The notes beneath the pieces are model-generated. The model ran no database searches. It was not told the origin of the DNA and saw nothing but the letters and a program-made list of their open reading frames with translations. This document shows, piece by piece, positions 1 through 5,994 of a stretch of DNA of 17,257 nt (the first letter of the stretch is position 1; each line of letters starts with the position of its first letter). Position numbers and translations under genes: made by a program. This stretch comes from Solirubrobacteraceae bacterium (GTDB taxonomy: Bacteria; Actinomycetota; Thermoleophilia; Solirubrobacterales; Solirubrobacteraceae), in the NCBI GenBank assembly GCA_025935735.1, contig JAICUS010000052.1, positions 1 to 17,257 of the forward strand, given 5' to 3'.

Positions 1-274
1 CCTCCAGGAGCTCGGGCGCGGGCGCGACGAACAGCGACACATCGCCGCGCGCGTCCCGCAGCGAGCGCCCGTAGGTCTCGTACGGCCGGTAGAAGACGAC
101 GTCGTTGGGCGTGACGACGTGCCGCGTCCCCCGCCGCACGAGGCCGACCACCGTGCCCGGGAACACGACGTGCGGCCGGTCGCCGATGTTGTCGTTGACC
201 TCGCGCCACAGCGCGCTGCCCGGCGGGCAGCGGAACAGGCCGACCCGCAGCCACGGGGTGCTGTAGGCGCTCAC
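1..274 (-). CDS. AraC-type transcriptional regulator, N-terminal part (runs off left edge)
   Basis: About 91 codons are visible, starting from a GTG whose bases overlap the TGA of the upstream gene (GTGA at 274..271). The translation begins VSAYSTPWLRVGLFRCPPG and continues through an HVVFPGTVVGLVRRGTRHVV segment, then NDVVFYRPYETY, then GDVSLFVAPAPELLE. The 'RCPPG ... VFPxTxV ... N/D-x-VxFY ... G(D)xS' pattern is what I know from the cupin-like N-terminal region of a group of actinobacterial AraC-family regulators. The DNA-binding HTH half would lie beyond position 1 and is not visible, so the family call rests only on the sensing domain. As the last visible gene of the minus-strand run it may be co-transcribed with the monooxygenase/SDR genes. 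Confidence 0.6.
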   Translation of the reverse strand, partial: MSAYSTPWLRVGLFRCPPGSALWREVNDNIGDRPHVVFPGTVVGLVRRGTRHVVTPNDVVFYRPYETYGRSLRDARGDVSLFVAPAPELLE

Positions 275-930
275 GCCCGCGCCGGCTCGAGGTCCACGAC
301 CGCGTGGGCGACCGGGATGTCGAGATCGTCCCGGAGCCGCTCGAGGATGCCGGTCTCGAGCCAGTTCGACCGCCCGGGCGGGAGCGTCGAGATCACCACC
401 TCGTCGGCGCCGGCCTGGCGCAGCTCGTCCTCGATGGCGCCGAGCGCGACGCTCGGGTCGCCGACCCGGCCCGTCACCCGCAGCCCCTCCGCGCGCGCCC
501 AGGCCAGTGCGCCGGCGAGCCGCGCGCCCGCCTCCCGCAGCTCGGCGTCGGTGTCCGAGGCGATGTAGTGCAGCCGCGACGCGAGGATCGGCACGACGAT
601 CCGCACCTCCGCGCCGTCGCGCGCGCGGCGGGCCAGCTCGGCGCGCAGCGTGTCGCTGACCAGCGTGCGGTTGGCCACGACGAGCACCCGCGGCCGCCCC
701 GGCCGCGCGCCGCCGCCGCCGGAGGCCGCCGCCTCGCGCAGCGGGTGCGAGCGGTCGGGGTCGGTCGTCGCGACCTCCCAGAACAGCGCGCCGGCGAGCG
801 CGCCGACGAACAGCGCGACGCCGACCAGCGGCGCGACGAGCGCGCCGAGCGCCACGGCGGCACCGAGGACCACCGCGCTGCCCACCGCGATGAAGAAGGC
901 GTCTCTCTCGGAGCGAACGGGGTTCCGCAT
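271..930 (-). CDS. Two-TM membrane protein with C-terminal Usp-like domain
   Basis: 219 residues from the ATG at 930, with a G-rich stretch just upstream as a possible ribosome site. The reading frame stays open far upstream (to 1539), but that part is antisense noise over the SDR gene. Residues about 12-32 and 34-53 are hydrophobic and form a helical hairpin. A Gly/Ala-rich linker follows, and then an alpha/beta domain from residue 81 (RVLVVANRTL, AEVRIVVPILAS, GDPSVALGAIEDEL, ADEVVISTLPPGRSNWLE, DIPVAHAVVD). The alternating strands and the late PPGRSNWLE loop resemble universal stress protein (Usp) folds, with the nucleotide-loop Gly/Ser residues only partly conserved. Likely an inner-membrane protein with a cytoplasmic domain. 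Its ligand and role are unknown. It lies 80 nt after the SDR gene and overlaps the AraC-type gene by 4 nt. Confidence 0.75.
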   Translation of the reverse strand: MRNPVRSERDAFFIAVGSAVVLGAAVALGALVAPLVGVALFVGALAGALFWEVATTDPDRSHPLREAAASGGGGARPGRPRVLVVANRTLVSDTLRAELARRARDGAEVRIVVPILASRLHYIASDTDAELREAGARLAGALAWARAEGLRVTGRVGDPSVALGAIEDELRQAGADEVVISTLPPGRSNWLETGILERLRDDLDIPVAHAVVDLEPARA

Positions 931-1010
931 ACGCACCCCCAGCAGTCGCTCCCGAAGGTACCGCCGCCCCCGGCCCACCGCAACCGCGGCGGCGCGCCAT
1001 CCCGGACCGG

Positions 1011-1742
1011 TCAGCGGGCGAGGTAGCCGCCGTCGACGGCGATCTCGGCGCCGGTGATGTAGACGGCGTCGTCTGAGGCCAGGAACGCCACGGCCGCGGA
1101 GATCTCCTCGGGCTCGGCGCGGCGGCGCAGCGGCGTGACGTCGACCGACGCGTCGCCCTCCTCCTCGCTCATCGGCGTCCTGACCGGCCCCGGGCAGATG
1201 GCATTGACCCGGATGCCGTGCGCGGCGTGCTCGAGCGCGGCCACCTTGGTCATGGCGATCACGGCGCCCTTGCTCGCCGTGTAGGCGACGTAGCCGGGCG
1301 CGCCCACCGGCCCGTAGATCGAGGCGATGTTGACGATCGAGCCGCCGCCGGCCCGGAGCATCGCCGGGATCGCCGCGCGCATCCCGTAGAAGACGCCCGT
1401 CGAGTTGACCGCCATGGTCGTCTGCCAGCCGTCGTCGGACTCGTCGACCAGGGGCGCCACGCGCACGACGCCGGCGTTGTTGACCAGGACGTCCAGCCGG
1501 CCGAAGCGCGCCTCGGCCTCGCCGACGCCCGCGCTCCACTGCCCGGCGTCGGTGACGTCGAGGCGCCGGTAGTGGACATCGTGGCCGGCGGCCCGGAGGT
1601 CGCTCGCATGCTGCTCGCCGCGGTCGTCGAGGACGTCGACGAGCAGCACCGCGGCGCCCTCCTCGGCCAGCCGGCGCCCGTGCGCCGCGCCCTGTCCGCG
1701 CGCGCCGCCGGTGATCAGCGCGGCCTTGCCCGCGAGCCTCAT
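1011..1742 (-). CDS. Short-chain dehydrogenase/reductase (classical SDR, NAD-type)
   Basis: 243 residues, a normal length for a classical SDR. The cofactor motif TGGARGQG is at residues 11-18. An Asp at the end of the second strand (LLVDV, D36) points to NAD(H) rather than NADP(H). NNAG is at 88-91 and the catalytic tetrad is N113, S141, Y154 and K158 (YTASK). The PGPVRTPM loop and the C-terminal 'ITGAEIAVDGGYLA' ending are typical. It should oxidise an alcohol or reduce a carbonyl in the cytoplasm; the substrate is not predictable. The start is the ATG at 1742, whose ATGA overlaps the stop of the upstream monooxygenase, so the two are translationally coupled. The pairing suggests consecutive steps on one substrate (inference). 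Confidence 0.93.
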   Translation of the reverse strand: MRLAGKAALITGGARGQGAAHGRRLAEEGAAVLLVDVLDDRGEQHASDLRAAGHDVHYRRLDVTDAGQWSAGVGEAEARFGRLDVLVNNAGVVRVAPLVDESDDGWQTTMAVNSTGVFYGMRAAIPAMLRAGGGSIVNIASIYGPVGAPGYVAYTASKGAVIAMTKVAALEHAAHGIRVNAICPGPVRTPMSEEEGDASVDVTPLRRRAEPEEISAAVAFLASDDAVYITGAEIAVDGGYLAR

Positions 1743-3049
1743 CCGTGGATCGCCAGGTAGTCGCCGGCGGGCCGCGGCGCGGCGGGGGGCCGGGGCGCGC
1801 GGCGCAGGATGCGGTCGATGCGCCGGTGCGCCCGGTCCATGTCGCGCTGCCACTCGTGGCGTGGGATGTCGATCCGCGCCTCCGGCCGCGCGCCCTCCGC
1901 GTAGACCGCCGACAGGCCGATCGCCGAGCGCTCCTGGGCGGTCAGGAACTTCGCGACCAGCCGCGCCTGGGCCGAGTAGACCGGCAGCTGCGGGCCGCGG
2001 GGCGCCGCGAGGCCGACGAAGTACAGCCGCTCCAGGCCGACGGGCAGCGTCATGCCCGCCACGCGCAGCGGCACCCCGCCGGCGGCCGGCAGCAGCGCCG
2101 CGTCCAGGAACGGCAGGCTCGCCTTGAAGCCCGTGGCCCAGACGATCGTGTCGACGGTGCGCACGCTGCCGTCGGTGAAGTGCACGTCGTGGCCGTCGAA
2201 GCGCTCGATGCCCGGCGTGACGTGGACGCGGCCGTGGTGGATGAAGTGCAGCAGCTGGGCGTTGACCACCGGGCGATTGCGGTGCAGGTTGCGAGTGGCC
2301 GGCGCGGGGAGCCCGTAGCGCTCGGGCCGGCCGACGGCGACGCCGATCAGGCTCCGGGTCACGCGCTCCTGCAGCCGGATGGGCAGGCGCCCGAGCAGCG
2401 GCAGCTCCGAGCGCGGCCGGCCGAACAGCGTCTTGGGCTGGAACACCAGCCCGTGGCGCACCGAGACATAGGTTTCGCGCCCCGCCTGCGCAGCGTCTAC
2501 CGCGAGGTCGCAGCCGGAGTTCCCGGCGCCGACGACCAGGACCCGTTCGCCCTCCAGGTCGGCGGCGTTGCGGTAGCGGCCCGAATGCAGCTCACGGCCG
2601 GCGAAGCGGCCGGGGTACTCCGGCACGAACGGGTCCCAGAGGTGCCCGTTGGCCACGATCACGCCGTCGTACCGCTGCGACCCGCCGTCGGAGGTCGTCA
2701 CCTCCCAGCCGGCCAGGCCGGACGCGTCGAGCGGCCGGGCCGACGTGACCGCGGTGTTGAAGCGGATATGCGACCCGAGACCGTGGTGCGCAGCGAAGCC
2801 CAGGATGTAGTCGCGCATCTGGTCGCGGCTCGGGAACAGCGGATAGCCCGCCGGCATCGGGAGGCCCGCGAAGCCGGACGAGTCCCGCGGCGTGATCAGG
2901 TGGAGGCAGTCGTAGTCGGTGTGCCAGTGGCCGCCCACGCGGTCGCCGCGCTCGAAGCAGTCGACGGCAAATCCTTCGTCGCGGAGCACCTGCAGGGCGC
3001 CCAACCCCGCCGCGCCCGCCCCGATCAGGCAGTAGTTCCCTGGCGTCAT
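1739..3049 (-). CDS. Flavin-containing monooxygenase (FMO family)
   Basis: 436 residues from the ATG at 3049 (MTPGNYCLIG). The frame is open to 3115, but the FAD-binding Rossmann strand begins right after this Met. Motifs: FAD-binding GAGAAG at 10-15; the FMO fingerprint F149-x-G-x3-H155-x3-Y159 (FAGRELHSGRY); a second dinucleotide motif GAGNSG at 174-179 for NADPH; and WATG at 304-307. The fingerprint ends in Tyr rather than Trp-Pro, which favours an N/S-oxygenating FMO-type enzyme over a classical type I Baeyer-Villiger monooxygenase; the families overlap in activity. It heads a minus-strand operon with the SDR. It is divergent from a LysR regulator, whose likely operator lies 48-73 nt upstream of this start. 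No Shine-Dalgarno is visible, so the mRNA may be leaderless. Confidence 0.9.
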   Translation of the reverse strand: MTPGNYCLIGAGAAGLGALQVLRDEGFAVDCFERGDRVGGHWHTDYDCLHLITPRDSSGFAGLPMPAGYPLFPSRDQMRDYILGFAAHHGLGSHIRFNTAVTSARPLDASGLAGWEVTTSDGGSQRYDGVIVANGHLWDPFVPEYPGRFAGRELHSGRYRNAADLEGERVLVVGAGNSGCDLAVDAAQAGRETYVSVRHGLVFQPKTLFGRPRSELPLLGRLPIRLQERVTRSLIGVAVGRPERYGLPAPATRNLHRNRPVVNAQLLHFIHHGRVHVTPGIERFDGHDVHFTDGSVRTVDTIVWATGFKASLPFLDAALLPAAGGVPLRVAGMTLPVGLERLYFVGLAAPRGPQLPVYSAQARLVAKFLTAQERSAIGLSAVYAEGARPEARIDIPRHEWQRDMDRAHRRIDRILRRAPRPPAAPRPAGDYLAIHG

Positions 3050-3056
3050 GCGGCGC

Positions 3057-3062
3057 AGTATC
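3057..3062 (-). promoter_or_regulatory. Candidate -10 element of the monooxygenase operon
   Basis: The minus strand reads GATACT (4 of 6 matches to TATAAT), ending 7 nt before the ATG at 3049. That is the spacing expected of a leaderless transcript. No recognisable -35 lies 17-18 bp upstream (TCGCTC/CTCGCT), which fits a promoter needing an activator such as the divergent LysR protein. Judged by eye only. Confidence 0.3.
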
Positions 3063-3096
3063 GAGCCCAGGCGGCCCGTGAGCGAGAGCCGATTGA

Positions 3097-3122
3097 CTAC
3101 GCTTCGCGTAGGCACAGCCTAC
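3097..3122. promoter_or_regulatory. LysR operator: three alternating half-sites, two overlapping dyads
   Basis: Two perfect inverted repeats overlap. The first is CTACGC-ttc-GCGTAG at 3097-3111 and the second is GTAGGC-aca-GCCTAC at 3108-3122. Each contains a T-N11-A core (3098-3110 and 3109-3121), the classic LysR-type box. The half-sites CTAC, GTAG and CTAC start at 3097, 3108 and 3119, an 11-bp period that puts them on one helix face. The array ends 2 nt before the LysR ATG and lies 48-73 nt upstream of the monooxygenase ATG. That suits autorepression plus divergent activation. A TTGACT hexamer at 3093-3098 could be the -35 of the LysR gene. Confidence 0.7.
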
Positions 3123-3124
3123 GG

Positions 3125-4021
3125 ATGACGCTGCAGCAGCTCACCTACTTCCTCGCCGCCGCCGAGCACGGCTCGTTCACCGCGGCCGCCGATGCGCTGC
3201 GCCTCGCCCGCCCGAGCGTCTCCGAGCAGATCGCCAACCTCGAGGCCGAGCTGGGCGTCGCCCTGTTCACGCGCACGGGCCGCCGCCTCGAGCTGACCGA
3301 CGCGGGGCGGCTGCTGCGGCCCGAGGCCGAGCGCACGCTCGCGGCCGCCGGCGATGCCGCCGACGTCGTGCGCCGCGCGCGCACGCTCACCGGCGGCACC
3401 GCGTCGCTGGGCACGTTCAGCACCGCCCACCACCTCCTGCTCCCCGGCCTGGTCGAGGAGTTCATGCGCCGCCACCCGCAGGTCGCCGTGCGGCTGGTGG
3501 GCGAGAACTCCGTGCAGCTGGCCGGCGCCGTGCGCTCGGGGCGCCTCGAGGCCGGCCTGGTCGCGCTGCCGATCGACGACGAGGGCTTGGCCGTCGGCCC
3601 CCCGGTGGCCGAGTTCGAGGTCGTCCACGCCTCCGCCCGCCCCGGCCGGGCCGCCGTGACGATCGAGCAGCTCGCCGTCGCCGTGCTCGTGATGCCCGAG
3701 GCGCGCTGGGGCGACGAGGACCCGACCCGCCGCCAGCTGGCGGAGCGCGCGCAGCGCGCCGGGGTCGCCGTCCGGCCGCGCATCGAGGTCCAGCACGCCA
3801 ACGCCGCGCTCGAGCTCGCCGCCCGCGGCGTCGCCGACACGCTGGTCACCCGCGCGCTGGTGGAGGTGCTGGGCTACGACGGCCGCCTGGCCACGGCCCC
3901 GCTGGACCCGCCGCTGCACGAGGCGTTCGCCTTCGTCCAGCGGCGCAACTCCCGCCTCTCACCGGCGACGCGCGCCCTGATGACGCTGGCCGAGCAGCAC
4001 CTCGCGCGGCTGTCCGCCTAG
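3125..4021 (+). CDS. LysR-family transcriptional regulator (divergent from the monooxygenase operon)
   Basis: 298 residues, normal LysR length. The N-terminus MTLQQLTYFLAAAEHGSFTA is canonical. It carries the winged HTH at about residues 18-37 (SFTAAADALRLARPSVSEQI), then NLEAELGVALFTRTGRRLELTDAG. The rest is a LysR substrate-binding domain. The canonical N-terminus fixes the start at 3125 although no Shine-Dalgarno precedes it, so a leaderless mRNA is likely. The likely target is the divergent FMO-SDR operon plus itself, through the dyads at 3097-3122. The effector is unknown. Its TAG stop (4019-4021) lies immediately before the first IS630 remnant. Confidence 0.93.
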   Translation: MTLQQLTYFLAAAEHGSFTAAADALRLARPSVSEQIANLEAELGVALFTRTGRRLELTDAGRLLRPEAERTLAAAGDAADVVRRARTLTGGTASLGTFSTAHHLLLPGLVEEFMRRHPQVAVRLVGENSVQLAGAVRSGRLEAGLVALPIDDEGLAVGPPVAEFEVVHASARPGRAAVTIEQLAVAVLVMPEARWGDEDPTRRQLAERAQRAGVAVRPRIEVQHANAALELAARGVADTLVTRALVEVLGYDGRLATAPLDPPLHEAFAFVQRRNSRLSPATRALMTLAEQHLARLSA

Positions 4022-4022
4022 G

Positions 4023-4190
4023 CTGCGGCGCGGCGCGCACCGCTCCGTGCACGCGCTCGACACCGACATCCGCGCCTGCATCGACACCTGGAACGACGAT
4101 CCCCGCCCGTTCGTGTGGACCAAGACCGCCGACCAGATCCTCGACTCGATCGCCCGCTACTGCAACCGAATCAACCAATCAGGACACTAG
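4023..4190 (+). pseudogene. IS630-family transposase, C-terminal remnant (copy 1)
   Basis: 55 in-frame codons plus TAG. They read LRRGAHRSVHALDTDIRAC, then IDTWNDDPRPFVWTKTADQ, then ILDSIARYCNRINQSGH. This is the familiar C-terminal tail of IS630-type DDE transposases ('DIRAWI.TWN..PRPFVWTKTAD.IL'). Everything upstream, including all three catalytic acids, is gone. The fragment begins 1 nt after the LysR stop codon and has no start of its own. Its last 106 bp are identical to the end of copy 2 at 6372-6477. Confidence 0.85.
4085..4190 (+). repeat. 106-bp perfect direct repeat, left copy
   Basis: From 'cacctggaacgacgat' to 'aatcaggacactag' this stretch matches 6372-6477 base for base, in the same orientation, at an offset of 2287 bp. 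It encodes the last 34 residues and the stop of the IS630-type transposase. Left of it the copies differ (…gaca versus …gccg contexts), and right of it they differ immediately (gggctggc versus ccgacgag). The right limit therefore marks the end of the shared IS sequence, at a CTAG. Confidence 0.95.
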
Positions 4191-4241
4191 GGGCTGGCGA
4201 AGGCCTCGATCTCCTTCCGGAGCCGGTTCACCGACAAGACG

Positions 4242-5102
4242 CTACGCGCTACTAGCGCCTGCGGCGTCGATCTCTTCGATGATCGCTTGGACCGCGTCGG
4301 CCGCCTCGTTGACGTCGCGGATCTCGAAGTCGATCTCGGCGGCGAGCGCGGCGTACTGCTCCGGCCAGCCGGTGAAGATCGTGACCGTCGGCGGCCACGG
4401 GTGCTTGGCGCGCAGGGCGAAGATCTCCATGCAGGCGTCACGGACAGGCGCGAGATCGTCGATGAGGTCGCGCAGCATCAGCACGTCGCTGAGATCTCGG
4501 AAGCGGTCGTTGTCGCGCCCGTCTGTGTATGTCTCGGTGCAGGCGTGCAGCTTCTGGGCGATCTGGTAGCGGACGGCGACGCAAGCAACGTCCTCGGGCC
4601 CGTGCAGGCCGAACGGCCCGAGCGGGATCGCGGGCACGCGGCCGATCTCTTGGCCGGCGTCGCCCTCGGTCGGGGCGACCTCTAGCTGGACGGTGCCCCA
4701 GGAGCGGCCGCGGTAGGCGAGCTTGAGGTCGAGCCGGATCGCGCCGGTGCCGCGGATCGCCTGTGGCTCGGTGCGCGTGATGGTGAAATCGCCGTAGGCG
4801 TTCGCGAGCGCCTCGTCGAGGCGTTCGAGCATGTCGCCGCTGCGCTCGCGGTAGGCGGCGTCGTAGTCCTTCGTCGCCCGCGCCTCCAGCCCGAGACGCA
4901 GCTCCATGGCCACGCCGCCCTTGAGCGCGAACACGGGGTCGTTGTCCTCGTCGCGGATCGTGTCCAGCACCGCCGCGACGACCATGAAGGAGATCCACCG
5001 CTGCAAGCGCTGCTGGGCGATGCCGGTCGCCTTGGCGTGTTCGCCGACCCAGCGCTGCAGGACTCGCACGTTGTGCGGCGCCTTGCCGCGGTCTGCGGGC
5101 AC
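4242..5102 (-). CDS. abiEii: AbiEii-type nucleotidyltransferase toxin (type IV toxin-antitoxin)
   Basis: 286 residues from a GTG at 5102, 10 nt after the antitoxin stop. A GTG at residue 12 is a possible alternative start. The nucleotidyltransferase core is visible: KGGVAMELRLG at 61-71, then ATKDYDAAY at 76-84 with the acidic D79-x-D81 pair. Later come QIAQKLHA at 180-187 and DRFRDLSDVLML at 199-210, the conserved Lys and R-D-x-x-D elements of the AbiEii/AbiGii family. Known AbiEii proteins act in the cytoplasm as growth-arresting nucleotidyltransferases, some of which modify tRNA 3' ends, and can give abortive-infection phage defence. All core motifs appear intact. It is probably transcribed only from the promoter upstream of the antitoxin gene. 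Confidence 0.88.
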   Translation of the reverse strand: MPADRGKAPHNVRVLQRWVGEHAKATGIAQQRLQRWISFMVVAAVLDTIRDEDNDPVFALKGGVAMELRLGLEARATKDYDAAYRERSGDMLERLDEALANAYGDFTITRTEPQAIRGTGAIRLDLKLAYRGRSWGTVQLEVAPTEGDAGQEIGRVPAIPLGPFGLHGPEDVACVAVRYQIAQKLHACTETYTDGRDNDRFRDLSDVLMLRDLIDDLAPVRDACMEIFALRAKHPWPPTVTIFTGWPEQYAALAAEIDFEIRDVNEAADAVQAIIEEIDAAGASSA

Positions 5103-5112
5103 GCCAACCAGC

Positions 5113-5676
5113 CTACGCGGCGCGGCGGTCAGTCCGGGCGCGGCGCTTGAGTTCGGCCTCCTGGTCCTTGGTGATCGCGCCTCGCCGGCGGGCGGTCTCG
5201 ATCGCCTGCTTGATCAGGTGGGCGCCGAGGTGCGTCTCGATGCCGTCCGCGATGGCGCGCGCCGGCGTGACGATCGGGATCCCCTCGTGGCGGGTGACCT
5301 CGCGCTGGTCGAGGTCGCGGTAATAGAGCCGGTAGACCGCCGGTATCGCCCGAGTGATCCGGAGGTCCCGGCGGACCGTGACGTGGATCTTGGCCGGGTT
5401 GACATCGCACAGCTCGTGCAGGTCCAGCGCGGTGTCATGGCTCAGCACACCACCGCCGCGCGGCCACAACGTGGCCTCCATGTACTGGTCCAGGCCGGCG
5501 GCCGCAACCGCCGGCACCCGGTAGAGCCCGTAGGCGATCCGGTCGAGGGTGTGCCGCGCGGCCATCTTGCGCAGCCGGTCTGCGGCCACGCCGACCGCGG
5601 CGGCGTCCTCCGTGGTCACGTAGCCGTACTGGTCGGCGGCGACGTCCATCAGCGCGTTGTAGTCCTTCCCAGGCAT
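5113..5676 (-). CDS. abiEi: AbiEi-type antitoxin / autoregulator (type IV toxin-antitoxin)
   Basis: 187 residues from the ATG at 5676. An N-terminal winged helix is visible (QYGYVTTEDAAAVGVAADRL, then RKMAARHTLDRIAYGLYRVP, residues 16-55). It is followed by the antitoxin domain with VLSHDTALDLHEL (77-89), KIHVTVRRDL (96-105) and the late 'GIPIVTPARAIADGI' segment (132-146). This is the layout of AbiEi proteins, whose N-terminal domain represses the operon while the C-terminal part neutralises the toxin. The frame is open upstream to 6234, but that extension is Arg/Pro/Ala-rich noise crossing the operator. No good Shine-Dalgarno is visible. Gene order (antitoxin first, 10-nt gap, toxin) is canonical for type IV modules. 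Confidence 0.87.
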   Translation of the reverse strand: MPGKDYNALMDVAADQYGYVTTEDAAAVGVAADRLRKMAARHTLDRIAYGLYRVPAVAAAGLDQYMEATLWPRGGGVLSHDTALDLHELCDVNPAKIHVTVRRDLRITRAIPAVYRLYYRDLDQREVTRHEGIPIVTPARAIADGIETHLGAHLIKQAIETARRRGAITKDQEAELKRRARTDRRAA

Positions 5677-5695
5677 CCCTATGCACAGGGTAGGA

Positions 5696-5768
5696 CATTT
5701 TGACCGATCTGCTACAAGGAGTGCCTGTTGATGGGTGGTCGCACGAGATCGGTCAAAATGACCGATCT
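5696..5768. promoter_or_regulatory. abiE promoter/operator with three TGACCGATCT sites
   Basis: The decamer TGACCGATCT occurs three times within 68 bp. It is direct at 5701-5710, inverted at 5746-5755 (AGATCGGTCA) and direct at 5759-5768. The last two form a compact palindrome, 10 bp arms around AAA (5746-5768). The first and second also pair as 15-bp perfect arms, CATTTTGACCGATCT (5696-5710) and AGATCGGTCAAAATG (5746-5760). AbiEi proteins are known to bind inverted repeats at their own promoter, so this is the likely autorepression site. A minus-strand TACCCT at 5692..5687, 10 nt before the ATG at 5676, could be the -10. Confidence 0.72.
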
Positions 5769-5994
5769 CGTGTGGAAACGCGAGCGCGTGAGCGCGCGGC
5801 ACATGGTCGCGCCGCCGCCGCGCCCATGCGGAACGCGCCGCGATTTGGGGTACTTCTTGCGCCGCACGAGGCGTGCGCGCCGGCGCGTCCGGGCTCCGGG
5901 AGGGTCCGCCGCCGGCGCCCCGCCGCGGCGGCGCCGCAGCGCGGCCGCCGCGGCTCTTGGGAGCGGCAGGTTGCGATGGCCCCGGCGTGGCGGC
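5769..5994. other. GC-rich stretch with no recognisable gene
   Basis: Together with the operator, the interval between the abiEi start and the recognisable transposase exceeds 300 bases. This part is dominated by CGCC/GCGG runs. Open frames exist on both strands, but their products are Arg/Pro/Ala-rich low-complexity strings without family resemblance. The N-terminal HTH region expected of an IS630 transposase should be here and cannot be seen in any frame. I see no RNA gene. Confidence 0.5.

Noticed and set aside
961..993. CCGCCG … CGGCGG pairing in the gap between the SDR and Usp-like genes as a terminator
   Set aside because: The loop is about 20 nt, the arms are simple GC repeats and no T-run follows. 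Such pairings are frequent by chance here.
1745..4021. A 758-codon plus-strand open frame running across the monooxygenase gene into the LysR gene
   Set aside because: The part before 3125 is the antisense of a well-supported monooxygenase and is Arg/Ala/Asp-rich noise. Only the LysR part from 3125 has family motifs. Long antisense frames are expected at this GC content.
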